This document shows, in pieces, positions 37,828-38,166 of a DNA stretch of 38,166 nt. The notes under the pieces were generated by a model. It searched no databases. It saw nothing but the letters and a program-made list of their open reading frames with translations, and had not been told where the DNA came from. Position 1 is the stretch's first letter. The number at the start of each line of letters is the position of its first letter. The translations under genes were made by a program, and so were the position numbers. The stretch is from Elusimicrobia bacterium HGW-Elusimicrobia-2. GTDB lineage: Bacteria; CG03. The DNA is taken from the NCBI GenBank assembly GCA_002841685.1, contig PHAM01000010.1, positions 1 through 38,166 on the forward strand, given 5' to 3'.

Positions 37828-38166
37828 ATGCTGAAAGAGTATTTTAGACTTGATGAGCTGGGAACAAATGTAAGACAGGAGATCCTTGCCGGGATCACGA
37901 CTTTCGTGACGATGGCTTATATCATCGTGGTCAATCCCGCCATTCTTGAGGCCGCCGGAATTCCATTCGGACCGTCTATGGTGGCGACTATTCTCAGCGC
38001 CTTCATCGGAACGCTCGCGATGGGACTTTACGCGAAAAGGCCCTTTGCCATCGCCCCCTATATGGGTGAGAATGCCTTTATCGCCTTTACGGTGGTCAAA
38101 GTTATGGGCTACTCGTGGCAGACGGCGGTGGGCGCGATCTTTATCGGCGGTGTTCTGTTTATTATT
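37828..38166 (+). CDS. Xanthine/uracil permease family protein, AzgA/PbuG type (partial)
   Basis: The first 113 residues of a nucleobase transporter run off the window edge in an open frame. They show the family start YFRLDELGTNVRQEILAGIT followed by TFVTMAYIIVVNPAIL, a second membrane segment (MVATILSAFIGTLAMGLYA), and PFAIAPYMGENAFIAF, close to the PFAxAPGMGxNAFFAF motif of guanine/hypoxanthine permeases. The Gly of the motif is Tyr here and the Leu is Glu (PYMGEN). It is transcribed divergently from serA. The missing C-terminal part prevents prediction of substrate. Confidence 0.88.
   Translation, partial: MLKEYFRLDELGTNVRQEILAGITTFVTMAYIIVVNPAILEAAGIPFGPSMVATILSAFIGTLAMGLYAKRPFAIAPYMGENAFIAFTVVKVMGYSWQTAVGAIFIGGVLFII

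Overview
The window comes from a bacterium with an outer membrane. It encodes a beta-barrel protein ending in phenylalanine, two OmpA-type peptidoglycan-binding stator proteins, and secreted proteins built from Ig/FN3/beta-propeller modules, one of them with a C-terminal domain like the type IX sorting/FlgD-like domain. The style of the secreted proteins (FN3 units with a 'PGDDG' loop, a 'WPNPF' C-terminal domain) and the ispE-spoVG pairing suggest an uncultivated diderm phylum such as Elusimicrobiota or Omnitrophota. The sequence alone does not settle this.

Layout. 1-1.9 kb: a cold-shock gene, tRNA-Leu, smpB, and a tmRNA gene whose 5' end lies inside smpB and whose 3' end is partly duplicated 177 bp downstream. 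1.9-9.8 kb: a tightly packed operon with a GAF protein, a FliF-FliG fusion, MotA, a MotB with the ion-binding Asp, a second MotB without it, a periplasmic TPR protein, a PII-like protein, a membrane protein and an outer-membrane barrel. No other flagellar gene is present. This is the best candidate for an undescribed system: a stator plus a membrane-anchored FliG torque receptor, apparently used for something other than a canonical flagellum. 9.8-10.5 kb: a single-domain response regulator and two promoters with the same CRP/FNR-like palindrome at identical spacing.

10.5-32.2 kb: a surface-protein region. A small protein and a 964-residue secreted propeller/FN3 protein are followed by a cluster of MNT nucleotidyltransferase/HEPN toxin-antitoxin genes (two fused MntA-HepT-like proteins, a lone MNT with a broken partner, and an MNT-HEPN pair). 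Then come a 4085-residue secreted protein, an ankyrin protein, a CARDB/carboxypeptidase-regulatory-like protein and a FecR-domain protein. Many neighbours overlap by 1-17 nt, so the toxin-antitoxin genes look co-transcribed with the surface proteins. A near-identical FN3 segment sits on both sides of the toxin-antitoxin cluster.

32.2-38.2 kb: ordinary cell functions: a DUF1015 protein, a TPR protein, a lipoprotein, ispE, spoVG, tRNA-Gln, a 3-phosphoglycerate dehydrogenase on the minus strand, and the start of a purine permease.

Small palindromic repeats of several families recur (inside the tmRNA, between motA and motB, after the barrel gene, inside a HEPN gene, and inside the signal peptide of the giant protein). 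Three genes (smpB, the response regulator, the DUF1015 gene) have a -10 element ending 5-8 nt before the start codon and no Shine-Dalgarno sequence, which points to leaderless mRNAs. All functional statements rest on reading the sequence by eye; no database search was run.
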